A stretch of 64,000 bases of DNA from positions 62,001-126,000 of the forward strand of contig DDUR01000024.1 of assembly GCA_002344895.1 (NCBI GenBank), given 5' to 3'. Below are positions 52,234 through 61,236 of this stretch, piece after piece (positions within the stretch are counted from its first letter, which is position 1; each line of letters begins with the position of its first letter). The translations under genes and the position numbers were made by a program. This stretch comes from Ignavibacteria bacterium UBA2333. GTDB lineage: Bacteria > Bacteroidota > Ignavibacteria > Kapaibacteriales > Kapaibacteriaceae. A model generated the notes under the pieces. That model did not search any database and was not told the DNA's origin. It saw only the letters and a program-made list of their open reading frames with translations.

Positions 52234-53781
52234 TTACCGTCGGCTAAAGCTGGCGAGCCGCATACAAATAAGATCCTGCAAGTTCTGTGACATCGTTTGT
52301 GGGACAACGATGTTATTCAGCATGATTACAAAGGCCCATTGTTCACCATCTCGTGTGTCAACATAACCAGCTAGCGTTGACACGTTATTCATTGATCCCG
52401 TTTTACCACGAATAGCCCCTTGAGCTCGTGTATCGATGAGGCGACGTCGTAACGTTCCTTCTTCACCTGGTGCTGCCAACGACTGACGGAAGGATGCCGA
52501 CGATGTACTTCGATGCATTGATGCCAGAAGAGATACAAGCTGACGCGGTGTACATAGGTTGAGTCGTGACAATCCACTCCCATCAACGATGGTTTGTTCT
52601 GTAGGTGATATTCCCATTTGCCGTAACCATCGCCGCACGGCATCAGCACCTGAGGGAAATGAGCCTTCGCCGGTAACAGCGCGACCAACGTGCTTTAAGA
52701 GCATTTCCGCACCGAGATTATGACTCCGCCGATTGATGGTGGTAACAATGTCTGCTAACCGAGGTGAACGTACGTCACCAATTCGACGATACCGATCATA
52801 GTCAAGTTGTTCCGACCAGTCATCAACGTCAATCAACGCCGTACGTGCACGAATACCACGACGCATGAGTCCATCACGCAAGAGTGTCAACATATACATC
52901 GTTGGATTTTCAACACTCACTGAGAGTGTTACCGTATCCGTTTGACCTCGTAGTCCAATCGTACCCAGAACGTCAATGGTATTGGATCGAAAATCACGAT
53001 ACGGTTCAAGTGTTGTTGGACCGCTACTGTCAACAACGCGTAGAGTAGGTATCACGCGTACATAGTCCGTTGCTGGTACAACCTTCACAAGGGGAAGATC
53101 TGATGCACTGAGTGGTGGTATGACGGAAATGCGAACGGAGTTATCGGCAATTGCAAGGCCACCTACCTGTGCAGCATAGGCATAGGCAAGATCATCCCAC
53201 GACCATCCAGGTGCATATTGCTCATCGTCAAACACATCATCGTCAGCAATGAGTGCACCTCGAATGCTACGAATCCCCGCAGCGTCAATGATATCGATGA
53301 TACGATCAAGTATGGTATCAACCGGCTGACCAAAACTCGCACTCCACGATGGGTCACCATCACCACGAATGATGATGTTTCCATCGTATTCACCATTCGG
53401 TTGAATACTCCCATCGAGGTATATGGATGTTACAAAACGATGTTCCGGTCCAAACGTTGACAGCGCAGCACCGGTTGTAAAGAGTTTCTGTAATGACGCC
53501 GGCGTAAAGTACCGATCGGCATCACGCTGATAGATAACCTCACCGGTTTCCAGCGCTACAACAAGGACACCCACAGATGATGAAGACCACTCCGCTGTTG
53601 TTAGGATGTTATCAATGTCAGCCCGGAGTTCTCGAACCGGCTGTGGTCGCAATGATCGTCGTACACTGTCACCAGCAACAACACGTTCCGGTGTGCGAAT
53701 CTGAGCACGTACAACGTTTTGTGTGCACATTATCATGCATGTACAAACAACAAGTTGTACGAGGCGGAATAGGTACTTCAT
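52234..53781 (-). CDS. dacB: D-alanyl-D-alanine carboxypeptidase/endopeptidase, PBP4 type
   Basis: 515 residues, exported (signal peptide about residues 1-26). Catalytic motifs: S96-L-Q-K99 in TPASLQKLF, S-x-N in DGSGLSRLN near 390, and KTG in RGKTGSMNNVSTLAG near 465. The large insertion between the first two motifs is typical of class C PBP4/DacB enzymes that trim peptidoglycan in the periplasm. Its start overlaps the RdgB-CMD gene's stop by 4 bases. Confidence 0.93.
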   Translation of the reverse strand: MKYLFRLVQLVVCTCMIMCTQNVVRAQIRTPERVVAGDSVRRSLRPQPVRELRADIDNILTTAEWSSSSVGVLVVALETGEVIYQRDADRYFTPASLQKLFTTGAALSTFGPEHRFVTSIYLDGSIQPNGEYDGNIIIRGDGDPSWSASFGQPVDTILDRIIDIIDAAGIRSIRGALIADDDVFDDEQYAPGWSWDDLAYAYAAQVGGLAIADNSVRISVIPPLSASDLPLVKVVPATDYVRVIPTLRVVDSSGPTTLEPYRDFRSNTIDVLGTIGLRGQTDTVTLSVSVENPTMYMLTLLRDGLMRRGIRARTALIDVDDWSEQLDYDRYRRIGDVRSPRLADIVTTINRRSHNLGAEMLLKHVGRAVTGEGSFPSGADAVRRWLRQMGISPTEQTIVDGSGLSRLNLCTPRQLVSLLASMHRSTSSASFRQSLAAPGEEGTLRRRLIDTRAQGAIRGKTGSMNNVSTLAGYVDTRDGEQWAFVIMLNNIVVPQTMSQNLQDLICMRLASFSRR

Positions 53782-55046
53782 ACAGGTCGGAGCTCCTCAA
53801 TGACTGACTCCAACATGGCTGCCCGTTGTTTACCGCATTGTTCGATGACAACGTCAACGACGTCATACAGATCACGCATGTGAACGCCAACGTGTAACGC
53901 ACCACGTACGTGGGATAACAGCTGCGTTCGTCGTTGCAGTGCCGTTAAAACGGCAACGACACATACTTCACGTGCCTGAACAGATAAGCCTTGCCGCGAC
54001 AGTATTCCACCATATCCCTCACGAATCATACGTTCGCTCAGATCGGGTGAGATTCCGTTGAGGCGTTGAATCAATTTTGAGTAGACAGTGCCATAGATCT
54101 GTTGACAAAGGTTTTCACCATCGGACTGATACTGATTGAATGGTCTTGGATCCTTGACCAACCATGGTCGTTCAGGCATCAGCTCACACAAAACGCGATC
54201 GATCACCACGAGTCCATCAAGTCCTGCTGGGTATCCTGCAAAGAGATAGGTCTGCAGAACTGCTTCGTAGATCTCACGATAACGGTCAACAGTTGTTGCT
54301 TGTCGTCGTATGAGTCTAGCTGTTGTTTCAAACTGTTGGTCAACAATCGAGATGACGATACGCACAAGTTCGTTCGTATCTGTGTCGAATACGACATGTG
54401 TACCATTACCATCCTGCACATCCTCAGAAGGCGGTGTGAAGTATGGTTGCAAACGAAGAAAAAGATCGTCTGCTGCACGACGCCGATGACTCATCGATAA
54501 CTTTTTGGCTGTTGGCATTTCGGCATACGTGATGGTTTCACCATCAGGTACAAACAAAGGATCGTATCCAAAACCAAATGATCCACGTTCCTCCGTAATC
54601 AAAGCCCCTTTCGAAGCCCCTTCTCCAAAAATTGTCCGGTACTCATCAACGTAACAGAGGACACAAAAGAAGGCAGCTGAACGATGTTGAACACCGTGAA
54701 GTTGTTGGAGGAGGTGGGCACGGTTGGAAGCATCTGTTGCATCTGGTCCTGAGTACCGTGCGCTATACACACCGGGTGCACCCTGAAGTGCTTCCACGGA
54801 GAGACCGGAATCATCAGCGAGAACGGGATAACCCGTTAACTCGAATATCGTGCGTGCCTTGATATAGGCATTTTCAGCAAACGTTAAACCAGTCTCGTCA
54901 ATGTCGATGGAACCAAGCACATCCGTCATCGGCCGAAGCGTAACGTTTGGGAGTAACGTTGCTGCAAGTTCAGCCAGTTCCTGCACCTTGTGAGCGTTTC
55001 CCGTAGCAACAAGGATTGTTGTCGTCGCTGGTGTTGTATCCGTCAT
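53778..55046 (-). CDS. rdgB: XTP/dITP pyrophosphatase (RdgB/HAM1) fused to a carboxymuconolactone-decarboxylase-like domain
   Basis: 422 residues from the ATG at 55046, which overlaps the aminotransferase stop. Residues 1 to about 200 are RdgB: ILVATGNAHKVQEL, VLADDSGLSVEAL, GVYSARYSG and FGFGYDPLF, the enzyme that removes deaminated purine triphosphates. Residues about 255-420 resemble the CMD family: YLFAGYPAGLDGL and REVCVVAVLTALQRRTQLLS, then VRGALHVGV. The CxxC of AhpD-type members is absent. The reading frame is continuous across the join, where a linker of about 50 residues lies. A perfect GCCCCTT pair at 54604-54622 encodes GEGASKGAL in the RdgB part. Confidence 0.85.
   Translation of the reverse strand: MTDTTPATTTILVATGNAHKVQELAELAATLLPNVTLRPMTDVLGSIDIDETGLTFAENAYIKARTIFELTGYPVLADDSGLSVEALQGAPGVYSARYSGPDATDASNRAHLLQQLHGVQHRSAAFFCVLCYVDEYRTIFGEGASKGALITEERGSFGFGYDPLFVPDGETITYAEMPTAKKLSMSHRRRAADDLFLRLQPYFTPPSEDVQDGNGTHVVFDTDTNELVRIVISIVDQQFETTARLIRRQATTVDRYREIYEAVLQTYLFAGYPAGLDGLVVIDRVLCELMPERPWLVKDPRPFNQYQSDGENLCQQIYGTVYSKLIQRLNGISPDLSERMIREGYGGILSRQGLSVQAREVCVVAVLTALQRRTQLLSHVRGALHVGVHMRDLYDVVDVVIEQCGKQRAAMLESVIEELRPV
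54604..54622 (-). repeat. Perfect AAGGGGC pair in the rdgB fusion gene (period 12)
   Basis: Two exact heptamers with spacer TTCGA on the minus strand. Confidence 0.9.
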
Positions 55047-56116
55047 GAATCTACTCCAACACGAGCCAATACAACATCGATCGCCCACAGTAGATCTAAC
55101 ATGTCGGTCACTGTATGATCTCCACATGTTCCAATGCGTACCACGTTGGAGGCCAAATGTCCTTGACCACCCGCAATGAGGATATCAAACTCCCGGAGTA
55201 GTGTTTCTCTGAATTCTCGGGGTTGTGCAATGTGAACAGCAGTGACAGCGTTGGACGTAGCACGACCAAACAACAAGAGTCCACGATCACGCAGGCCTTG
55301 ACGCAGGACATCACTAATGTGACTGTGTCGTTGCCATACGTTCTCGAGTCCTTCTTTCTGAATTCGACTACAAGCAACCGACAATTGACGTATGATGGTG
55401 ACCGGCGGAGTCCACAAGAAGGTCGCATCCTTTGCTGCCCGTAGAATATCAGCAATGTTGAGTGTTAGGGCGGCCGTACGTACAAGTCGTTCTTCGGCAC
55501 GCTCCGAAATCCACACAGTTGAGAGTCCTGGAGGTGCCATGAGTCCCTTTTGTGAAGCAGACACGATAATGTCTACGTCCCATTCATCTGCACGTAGTTC
55601 GTGCACGGCGAGTGAGGTAATAGCATCAATGCCAATCAGAATGTCCGGACGAATACTGCGAATGACGTCAAGAACAGGACGGAGGTTTATGGCTACTCCT
55701 GTTGACGTTTCGCTGTGAACAAGCCAGCAGGCCGTTGCCGTTGGGTTATCACGAACGGCATCAGCAATCACCTCAGGTTCTACGACGTCTCCCCACTCAG
55801 CCGTTAAAGGTAGAACATTAGCACCAAGATTTCTACACATGGTGATAATACGTTCTCCAAACCGACCAAAGGCAACAACAATGACCGTTGATCCAGCCGT
55901 TATCGTCGATGCAAGGGCTGCGTCCATACCGGTAGTACCACTGCCACTAAGCAAGGCAACTGGACGTGAGCTACAGTGCAGGGCCGATAAATCCGTAAAC
56001 AGTTTTTCTGCAATCAATCGGAATTCTGCACTGCGGTGATGGAGTGGTTGTAATGCACCAGCTGCGGCTACATCAAACGGTAAACGAACCGGTCCGGGTG
56101 TGTACAACCTGCTCAT
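55043..56116 (-). CDS. Class V aminotransferase, alanine/serine-glyoxylate type
   Basis: 357 residues, PLP-dependent. It has the N-terminal YTPGPVRLP and HHRSAEF motifs of the AGXT/SGAT/PucG group, SGSGTTGMDAAL near residue 58, GIDAITSLAV with the PLP-binding Asp, and SASQKGLMAPPG with the Schiff-base Lys near 190. It may transaminate glyoxylate, serine or phosphonoacetaldehyde-like substrates. Overlaps of 4 bases on both sides tie it to the TrmH and RdgB genes. Confidence 0.88.
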   Translation of the reverse strand: MSRLYTPGPVRLPFDVAAAGALQPLHHRSAEFRLIAEKLFTDLSALHCSSRPVALLSGSGTTGMDAALASTITAGSTVIVVAFGRFGERIITMCRNLGANVLPLTAEWGDVVEPEVIADAVRDNPTATACWLVHSETSTGVAINLRPVLDVIRSIRPDILIGIDAITSLAVHELRADEWDVDIIVSASQKGLMAPPGLSTVWISERAEERLVRTAALTLNIADILRAAKDATFLWTPPVTIIRQLSVACSRIQKEGLENVWQRHSHISDVLRQGLRDRGLLLFGRATSNAVTAVHIAQPREFRETLLREFDILIAGGQGHLASNVVRIGTCGDHTVTDMLDLLWAIDVVLARVGVDS

Positions 56117-56862
56117 CGAGTTGCCTCATAGAGCAGTATGGATGCGGCAATAGCAGCATTTAACGACTCTGTACCATGCCCGCCAGGAATTGTCACCGAC
56201 TGAGTAGCGCGTTTACGAAGGATGTCCGACACCCCATGAGCTTCGGATCCGATCACGAGTGCCCACGATGGAAGATCAGCTATTTGGGAAGGGGGCGCTC
56301 CGCCAAAGGGCTCGGAGACAAGAATCGGACGTCCGTCAAACATCACGTCTAACTCTTCGATAATGTTCGATCGAAAGAGAGCACCTGCGGCACTTCGGAC
56401 AACCTTTGGTGCATAGGGATCCACTCCATGTCCGTGCAGGACAATATCGGACACGCCAAACCAGGCAGCCGTGCGGATAATTGTACCAACGTTCCCTGGG
56501 TCAGATAATCCATCGAGTACAAGCAGCCGCGCTCCCGGTTGCCGTCGTTCCGGAATTCGCGCGAGAGCCACAATGTCCTGTGGAGTTGCCGTATCGGTGA
56601 TAAGGTCGAGATCCTTACGACTGCAGCGTACGACATCCGTTGTTGCCTTTGGAAAACGGTCTGCAACAGATAGTACCTCATCCGAGGCACCATCAGCAAC
56701 GATCACGAGCTCAACATGGAGAGAACTTTCCGAAAGATCGCGGCAGGTGCGTAGTCCTTCCACGATAAACACACCGTGTTCACGACGATCACGGGCCGTG
56801 CGGAGGTCACGGAGTTCATTTCGTACCTTGTGCGGGAGTCGGCGTTCGGAGGGATATTCCAC
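56113..56862 (-). CDS. TrmH/SpoU-family RNA 2'-O-methyltransferase
   Basis: 249 residues from the GTG at 56862. The ORF is open to 57021, but that extension has an unrelated N-terminus and would overlap the divergent phosphorylase. SPOUT motifs: DGLSDPGNVGTIIRTA near residue 120, WALVIGSEAHGVS near 205 and VTIPGGHGTESLNAAIAAS at the end. It methylates a ribose in 23S rRNA or tRNA. A loop reading SEPFGGAPPSQ is encoded by a G-run repeat at 56288-56303 and may be a recent insertion. Confidence 0.87.
   Translation of the reverse strand: MEYPSERRLPHKVRNELRDLRTARDRREHGVFIVEGLRTCRDLSESSLHVELVIVADGASDEVLSVADRFPKATTDVVRCSRKDLDLITDTATPQDIVALARIPERRQPGARLLVLDGLSDPGNVGTIIRTAAWFGVSDIVLHGHGVDPYAPKVVRSAAGALFRSNIIEELDVMFDGRPILVSEPFGGAPPSQIADLPSWALVIGSEAHGVSDILRKRATQSVTIPGGHGTESLNAAIAASILLYEATR
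56288..56303 (+). repeat. GAAGGGGGCGCTCCGC element in the TrmH gene
   Basis: 16 bases shared exactly with 60946-60961, and followed by a second G-run (AAAGGGCTC). Confidence 0.75.
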
Positions 56863-56893
56863 GTCACAAAGATACCATGAGAACGAGGCATGA

Positions 56894-58183
56894 ATGACGA
56901 CAAAGGAATTGTTACGGCGGAAGGCCGAGGGAGCTGCGTGGACACGCGACGAGATGACGTCCTTTGTGCTGGGCGTTGTATCCGGTGCGGTATCAACAGC
57001 CCAGGCCGCGGCCTTTCTCATGGCAGCACGAATTCATGGACTCACCACACCTGAAATCGTTGCCTTAACCCAGGCCATGGCCGAATCCGGTGCGCGCCTT
57101 TTGCCCCTTAACGATGGCATTCCAAGTATTGACAAACACTCAACGGGAGGTGTTGGTGATAAAGTCTCACTGTGCCTTGTCCCCATAGCCGTCGCTGGTG
57201 GTCTACGTGTTCCAATGATTTCGGGCCGTGGTTTGGGGCATACAGGGGGCACCGTCGATAAACTTGAGAGTATAGCAGGTTTCAGAACAGCACTCTCCAT
57301 AGACGAAATGGATGGGTATCGACGTACGATAAATATGTTTATGGCTGCACAATCGGACAACATTGCGCCTGCCGATAAGATTCTCTATGCACTCCGTGAC
57401 GTGACGGGTACGGTTGAAGCGATTGGACTGTTAACGTCAAGTATCCTCTCGAAGAAGTTTGCTGAAGGCCTTGATGGACTTGTCATGGATATGAAGGTTG
57501 GTTCTGCTGCATTTATGCCAACACTCCGTGACGCCGAACTGCTGGGAGAATCTATACGCACGACGGCTGAAGCAGCAGGTATTCCGACGGACCTTGTCTA
57601 TTCATCAATGTCTCAGCCGCTTGGTCGGTCCGTTGGTAATTGGGTTGAAGTTGTTGAGGCACGTGATGTTGTCCAAGGACACGGACCATCCGACGTTACG
57701 ATACTCACCATCGAACTCGCTGCAAGAATGTTCAAACTCGGAAACATTGTGCGAACGGTTGAAGATGGCCGTGACTATGCCCAGCACCTCATACAGAGTG
57801 GCTCGGCGTACACGGTGTTTATGGACATGGTAGGTGCACAAGGAGGGGACTGGAATCGGTCCGAAGAGCGATTTTCTACGGCTGCTTTTCGGACAATTGT
57901 TGCAGAGAACACGGGATACCTTGCACCGATTGATGCCCGCAGTCTGGCCCTTGCCGTAAATACCGCTGGTGCTGGCAGATTTATCGAAGGCGATACGATT
58001 GAACCTGATGCAGGACTTGTCCTCCACGTCGATATTGGCGGAAGTGTACGTCGAGGAGATGTGCTTGCCACTGTCACGGCACGCGATGAGAATAAACTCT
58101 CCATACTCTGGAGCGACGTATCTCAGCTACTCAACATTACGTCGGTACAACCAGATCTACGGTCGACTCCGATTATCGCTTAG
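56894..58183 (+). CDS. deoA: Pyrimidine-nucleoside/thymidine phosphorylase
   Basis: 429 residues. Family signature SGRGLGHTGGTVDKLES near residue 112 and DKHSTGGVGDKVSL near 75, which binds phosphate. It cleaves thymidine, deoxyuridine or uridine with phosphate in nucleoside salvage; bacterial members may be DeoA or broader Pdp. It is a complete family-length protein, divergent from the TrmH gene with a gap of about 31 bases that holds both starts. A degenerate G-run pair is at 57094-57109. Confidence 0.93.
   Translation: MTTKELLRRKAEGAAWTRDEMTSFVLGVVSGAVSTAQAAAFLMAARIHGLTTPEIVALTQAMAESGARLLPLNDGIPSIDKHSTGGVGDKVSLCLVPIAVAGGLRVPMISGRGLGHTGGTVDKLESIAGFRTALSIDEMDGYRRTINMFMAAQSDNIAPADKILYALRDVTGTVEAIGLLTSSILSKKFAEGLDGLVMDMKVGSAAFMPTLRDAELLGESIRTTAEAAGIPTDLVYSSMSQPLGRSVGNWVEVVEARDVVQGHGPSDVTILTIELAARMFKLGNIVRTVEDGRDYAQHLIQSGSAYTVFMDMVGAQGGDWNRSEERFSTAAFRTIVAENTGYLAPIDARSLALAVNTAGAGRFIEGDTIEPDAGLVLHVDIGGSVRRGDVLATVTARDENKLSILWSDVSQLLNITSVQPDLRSTPIIA
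57094..57109 (-). repeat. G-run pair in deoA (period 9)
   Basis: Exact AAGGGGC then AAGGCGC on the minus strand. Confidence 0.7.
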
Positions 58184-58483
58184 TACAGGTATCAACACAG
58201 ATCTGATATGCTCATCATCTTGAACAGACATCGAAGCGTTTGCAGGGTAGTGGTGATAATCGCGAACTCACAGGTGATCGCATTCTCTGCGGAATGACAT
58301 AACCTGCGCTGAACTCGGACCCAGCCATATCTTGTGAAGCAACCCGACTGACCTAGGTTACGAGGACAATACGAAGCATGTAGACCGTATCAGTGTAGAT
58401 AGTATGTTTAACGACCATGTACATCTCGACAACTCATCGAAAATCTTCTTTTTTGCCAATCTAGCAAAATCTCGTGAGTCGGA
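58184..58483. other. 300-base intergenic stretch without recognised gene
   Basis: No plausible ORF or RNA is visible. The only structure seen is a small stem TTTTGC/GCAAAA (58451-58469) just before the next gene. It is slightly more AT-rich than its surroundings, and by far the longest stretch here that I cannot assign to a regulatory or coding role. Confidence 0.5.
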
Positions 58484-59734
58484 ATGAGGCTACTGCTCCA
58501 TACTTACTGCTACAATGTCGGACATGACACGAATTGGGCAATTCGTAGTTCTCCATTGAGGTTACACGTCATCATCAGAAGTTGTTTTCTACTCTTGATA
58601 TCATGGTCGGTATTGGTAACCACCGCACATGCCCAACGCACTCCCAATCGTAAGATTAGTATTAACTCATCGCTTGCAACTGGTAGCTTTATGACGGATG
58701 AGATACGGATGTTTCAGACCAAGTATCCGTATCTGAGTGTGTTACCGCCGATAACACCATCCATGCCGCTGCCGGTCAAACTTGGATATGTATATCTCGA
58801 CAGTATTGCCAGATATGCTCATGAGGATTCTATACGATCCTTCCTTCGTAGTCTTTCACCTTGGAACGACACGGTTGCTAAACTATGTAGCGGATACTAT
58901 CAGCTGGTCGACTGGGATCCTGGAAGATTCTACCAGTATATTCTTGAAACGGCCTTTCGGAGACATACAGACGATACTGCAGCAGCACTCTACACAGTCG
59001 TTAACGGCTCCGATGTTCGTCTTGATGACACCACGGAATTTGTGCCCTCGTTGTACCAAACTGATTTGGGAGAGTTCGAGAGGAAACTGACGAAACACGT
59101 TGAACGATTTTGGCCGGTACCTACCGAACGACAACGAGTAAGGGCACTACTACGTTCGAGTCAGATATTACGAGTTCGAGTCGATTCATTAGACAGCACG
59201 CATAATCGCTTTAACGGAGGTGAGAACTTCAGGTATGCTGCAATCTGTACTGTTCTGGATACCCTCAAAGGCAAGGTGTTTCCTGATTTGTGCTCAGAGA
59301 GCGGCAGATATGTGAACCCAATACCAGAGCAACCTTCAAATCACAAGGAGAACGCAACACCGCAATCTGAGGGTCCATGTCAAAAGATTCGATTTGTATA
59401 CACAGCGGATCATTGGCTTACGGGTAAGCATTCATTCGACAACAGTATACCTTTTACGGTTGACTCGGCCTTTCTCAATGCTGATCAAGACTTTACTCTT
59501 GAACCAGGTGACGAGGCAATCGTCTTTCTTGAATACTTTAGCTGGCGTCCTGATGATGCATATGACTACTGGGAAATTATGCTGTCGCGTGTTGCAAGTC
59601 AAGGTATTCTTCGGATTGAGAACGATATTGTTTATGATCCAGCACGGATATGGACGGATACTACAAAGGTCCCGTATGCGATATTCCGCACAACGGTGTC
59701 AGAGTTACGAGAAAGGATCGTGAGTGGTTGGTAA
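58484..59734 (+). CDS. Secreted protein of unknown function
   Basis: 416 residues with no family I recognise. A hydrophobic signal core (CFLLLISWSVLVTTAHA) ends at about residue 50, unusually far from the ATG. A TTG at 58556 would give a normal-length signal peptide. The mature part is mixed and Asp/Arg-rich with four Cys, and it lacks a T9SS sorting domain or membrane segment. Codon choice is more AT-rich than in the flanking genes and a 300-base gap precedes it, which hints at an acquired or fast-evolving gene. Confidence 0.65.
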   Translation: MRLLLHTYCYNVGHDTNWAIRSSPLRLHVIIRSCFLLLISWSVLVTTAHAQRTPNRKISINSSLATGSFMTDEIRMFQTKYPYLSVLPPITPSMPLPVKLGYVYLDSIARYAHEDSIRSFLRSLSPWNDTVAKLCSGYYQLVDWDPGRFYQYILETAFRRHTDDTAAALYTVVNGSDVRLDDTTEFVPSLYQTDLGEFERKLTKHVERFWPVPTERQRVRALLRSSQILRVRVDSLDSTHNRFNGGENFRYAAICTVLDTLKGKVFPDLCSESGRYVNPIPEQPSNHKENATPQSEGPCQKIRFVYTADHWLTGKHSFDNSIPFTVDSAFLNADQDFTLEPGDEAIVFLEYFSWRPDDAYDYWEIMLSRVASQGILRIENDIVYDPARIWTDTTKVPYAIFRTTVSELRERIVSGW

Positions 59735-59774
59735 GATTCTTACGTCACGATCTAAGATCTAGACGGTGGCCGGA

Positions 59775-60329
59775 TTACAGGGCGCGATTTACCGCACCAA
59801 TAAACTTCGCCTTCGTCATCATACCGATAATCTTCTCGGCAATTTTCCCATTACGATCGATAATGTACGTTGTTGGAACGCTCGCAATACCACCATAGGC
59901 ACTTGACAGCTCAAAGTCAGGGCTGTCAACAATATTCAGATAATTGATGCCCGTCTTTTCGACATAGTCTTTAACAACTGCTACTTTATTATCCACTCGT
60001 TCGAGAGGAATTCCGATCACGACTACTCCCTTGGCTGCCATTTCCTTCTGTACTTCAATAAGATCAGGTATTTCTCTTCGGCAAGGACCGCACCACGTTC
60101 CCCAGAAGTTCAGAACAACAACCTTACCCTTGGTGAACTCTGAAAAGCTCACAAGTTTGCCTTGGTCCTTCCACTGAAAATCGACAGCCATACCGGATTG
60201 AACCTTCCGGACCGTCTCCACCGTCGAGACCTTACCTAATCCAGGTTTTGTATCATTCTTGCCACCGTACGTTGGTATAGTGATAAGAGCAAGAAGACCA
60301 ATGGCAAGAACGGAAATGTGTCGATACAT
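59775..60329 (-). CDS. TlpA/ResA-like thiol-disulfide oxidoreductase
   Basis: 184 residues. A signal peptide or anchor (LAIGLLALITIP) is followed by a thioredoxin fold with LNFWGTWCGPCRREIP near residue 75 and cis-Pro SVPTTYIID near 150. It reduces or exchanges disulfides in the periplasm, for instance in cytochrome c maturation. Its ATG overlaps the anti-sigma stop by one base (TAATG), so it belongs to the sigma/anti-sigma operon and may be one of its outputs. Confidence 0.9.
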   Translation of the reverse strand: MYRHISVLAIGLLALITIPTYGGKNDTKPGLGKVSTVETVRKVQSGMAVDFQWKDQGKLVSFSEFTKGKVVVLNFWGTWCGPCRREIPDLIEVQKEMAAKGVVVIGIPLERVDNKVAVVKDYVEKTGINYLNIVDSPDFELSSAYGGIASVPTTYIIDRNGKIAEKIIGMMTKAKFIGAVNRAL

Positions 60330-61222
60330 TACAATGCCTCAAGGCGGAAGAGTGCTGAGAAGTCCCGAGTGGGTAGGTCTGAGACGGCTGAACATACCAC
60401 ATTATTGGACTTCCAGACAAACATCGTCCCTACTCCATCGCGCTCTTCCCAATGCCATTTGCTTTGCTTGACGTTTTCCGCTACGGCAAGTGGCAGACTC
60501 ATGGTTTTGTCTTCAAACGACCTTGTATCCACCTCAAAAATGTAAACGAGGTGGCCCTCGGAGGCGTAGACGAGGTGAGCAAACTTGCGGCCATTGTCAA
60601 CGGAGACAACTCCCCCTTGTAATACGGCATCAATCTCGGGGAAAAAGACGTCGTATTGAACACCTTCTTTACGGAAAAACTCCTTCAGAGCGACCGTATC
60701 CGACGTTACCTGAGCTAAAGTTATCTGTCCCTTCACAACGGCATTCCAATTCTCATATGTCTTGGAATGCAAATCAATCGGAATGACTGATGATGTGACG
60801 ACATCCGGTGGGGGTGTCGCCATAAACGTGCGGTACGACCACACGGCAGCAATACCAGCAACGATAGAAATCAGAATGACAGGGATGGCAAAGGCAGGCC
60901 GCCGCAAGAGTCTTGAAGGGCGGGCAACTGTCTTGTTAGGTTCACGAAGGGGGCGCTCCGCTACAGGCTCACTCGCAGCTGCCATTTCACGCGCTATTCC
61001 TTCAGCAATCGCTTGGCGTAGTGCTATTGGAACGTCGACACGGAGAGCGTTCGATCGATCACGAACAGTATCTCGCACGGCACGTTCCCATGCCACGGCC
61101 GCAGAAAAGGTGGCATCCTCGGCCATACGACGTTCCACAGCCTCACGTTCGGAGGCTGTCAGCTCGCCGTCGAGATATGCCGAAATCATGTCGGCCGAGG
61201 GTCCTGTATTCGGTTTGCTCAT
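60329..61222 (-). CDS. Membrane-anchored anti-sigma factor
   Basis: 297 residues from the ATG at 61222, chosen because GGAGAG lies 6 bases upstream; a GTG at 61240 overlapping the sigma stop is possible. The N-terminal 60 residues (ISAYLDGELTASEREAVERR) match the anti-sigma helical domain, but its HxxxCxxC zinc motif is missing. One transmembrane helix lies near residues 110-130, followed by a periplasmic domain of about 160 residues. It should hold the adjacent ECF sigma factor inactive until an envelope signal. A G-run repeat at 60946-60961 lies before the helix. Confidence 0.82.
   Translation of the reverse strand: MSKPNTGPSADMISAYLDGELTASEREAVERRMAEDATFSAAVAWERAVRDTVRDRSNALRVDVPIALRQAIAEGIAREMAAASEPVAERPLREPNKTVARPSRLLRRPAFAIPVILISIVAGIAAVWSYRTFMATPPPDVVTSSVIPIDLHSKTYENWNAVVKGQITLAQVTSDTVALKEFFRKEGVQYDVFFPEIDAVLQGGVVSVDNGRKFAHLVYASEGHLVYIFEVDTRSFEDKTMSLPLAVAENVKQSKWHWEERDGVGTMFVWKSNNVVCSAVSDLPTRDFSALFRLEAL
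60946..60961 (+). repeat. GAAGGGGGCGCTCCGC element in the anti-sigma gene
   Basis: Second exact copy of the 16-base element at 56288. Confidence 0.75.
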
Positions 61223-61236
61223 AAATCGCTCTCCGC

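Noticed and set aside
55047..55127. Longer start for the RdgB fusion at 55127
   Set aside because: The added residues lie inside the aminotransferase gene and are unlike RdgB proteins; the ATG at 55046 has the ATGA overlap.
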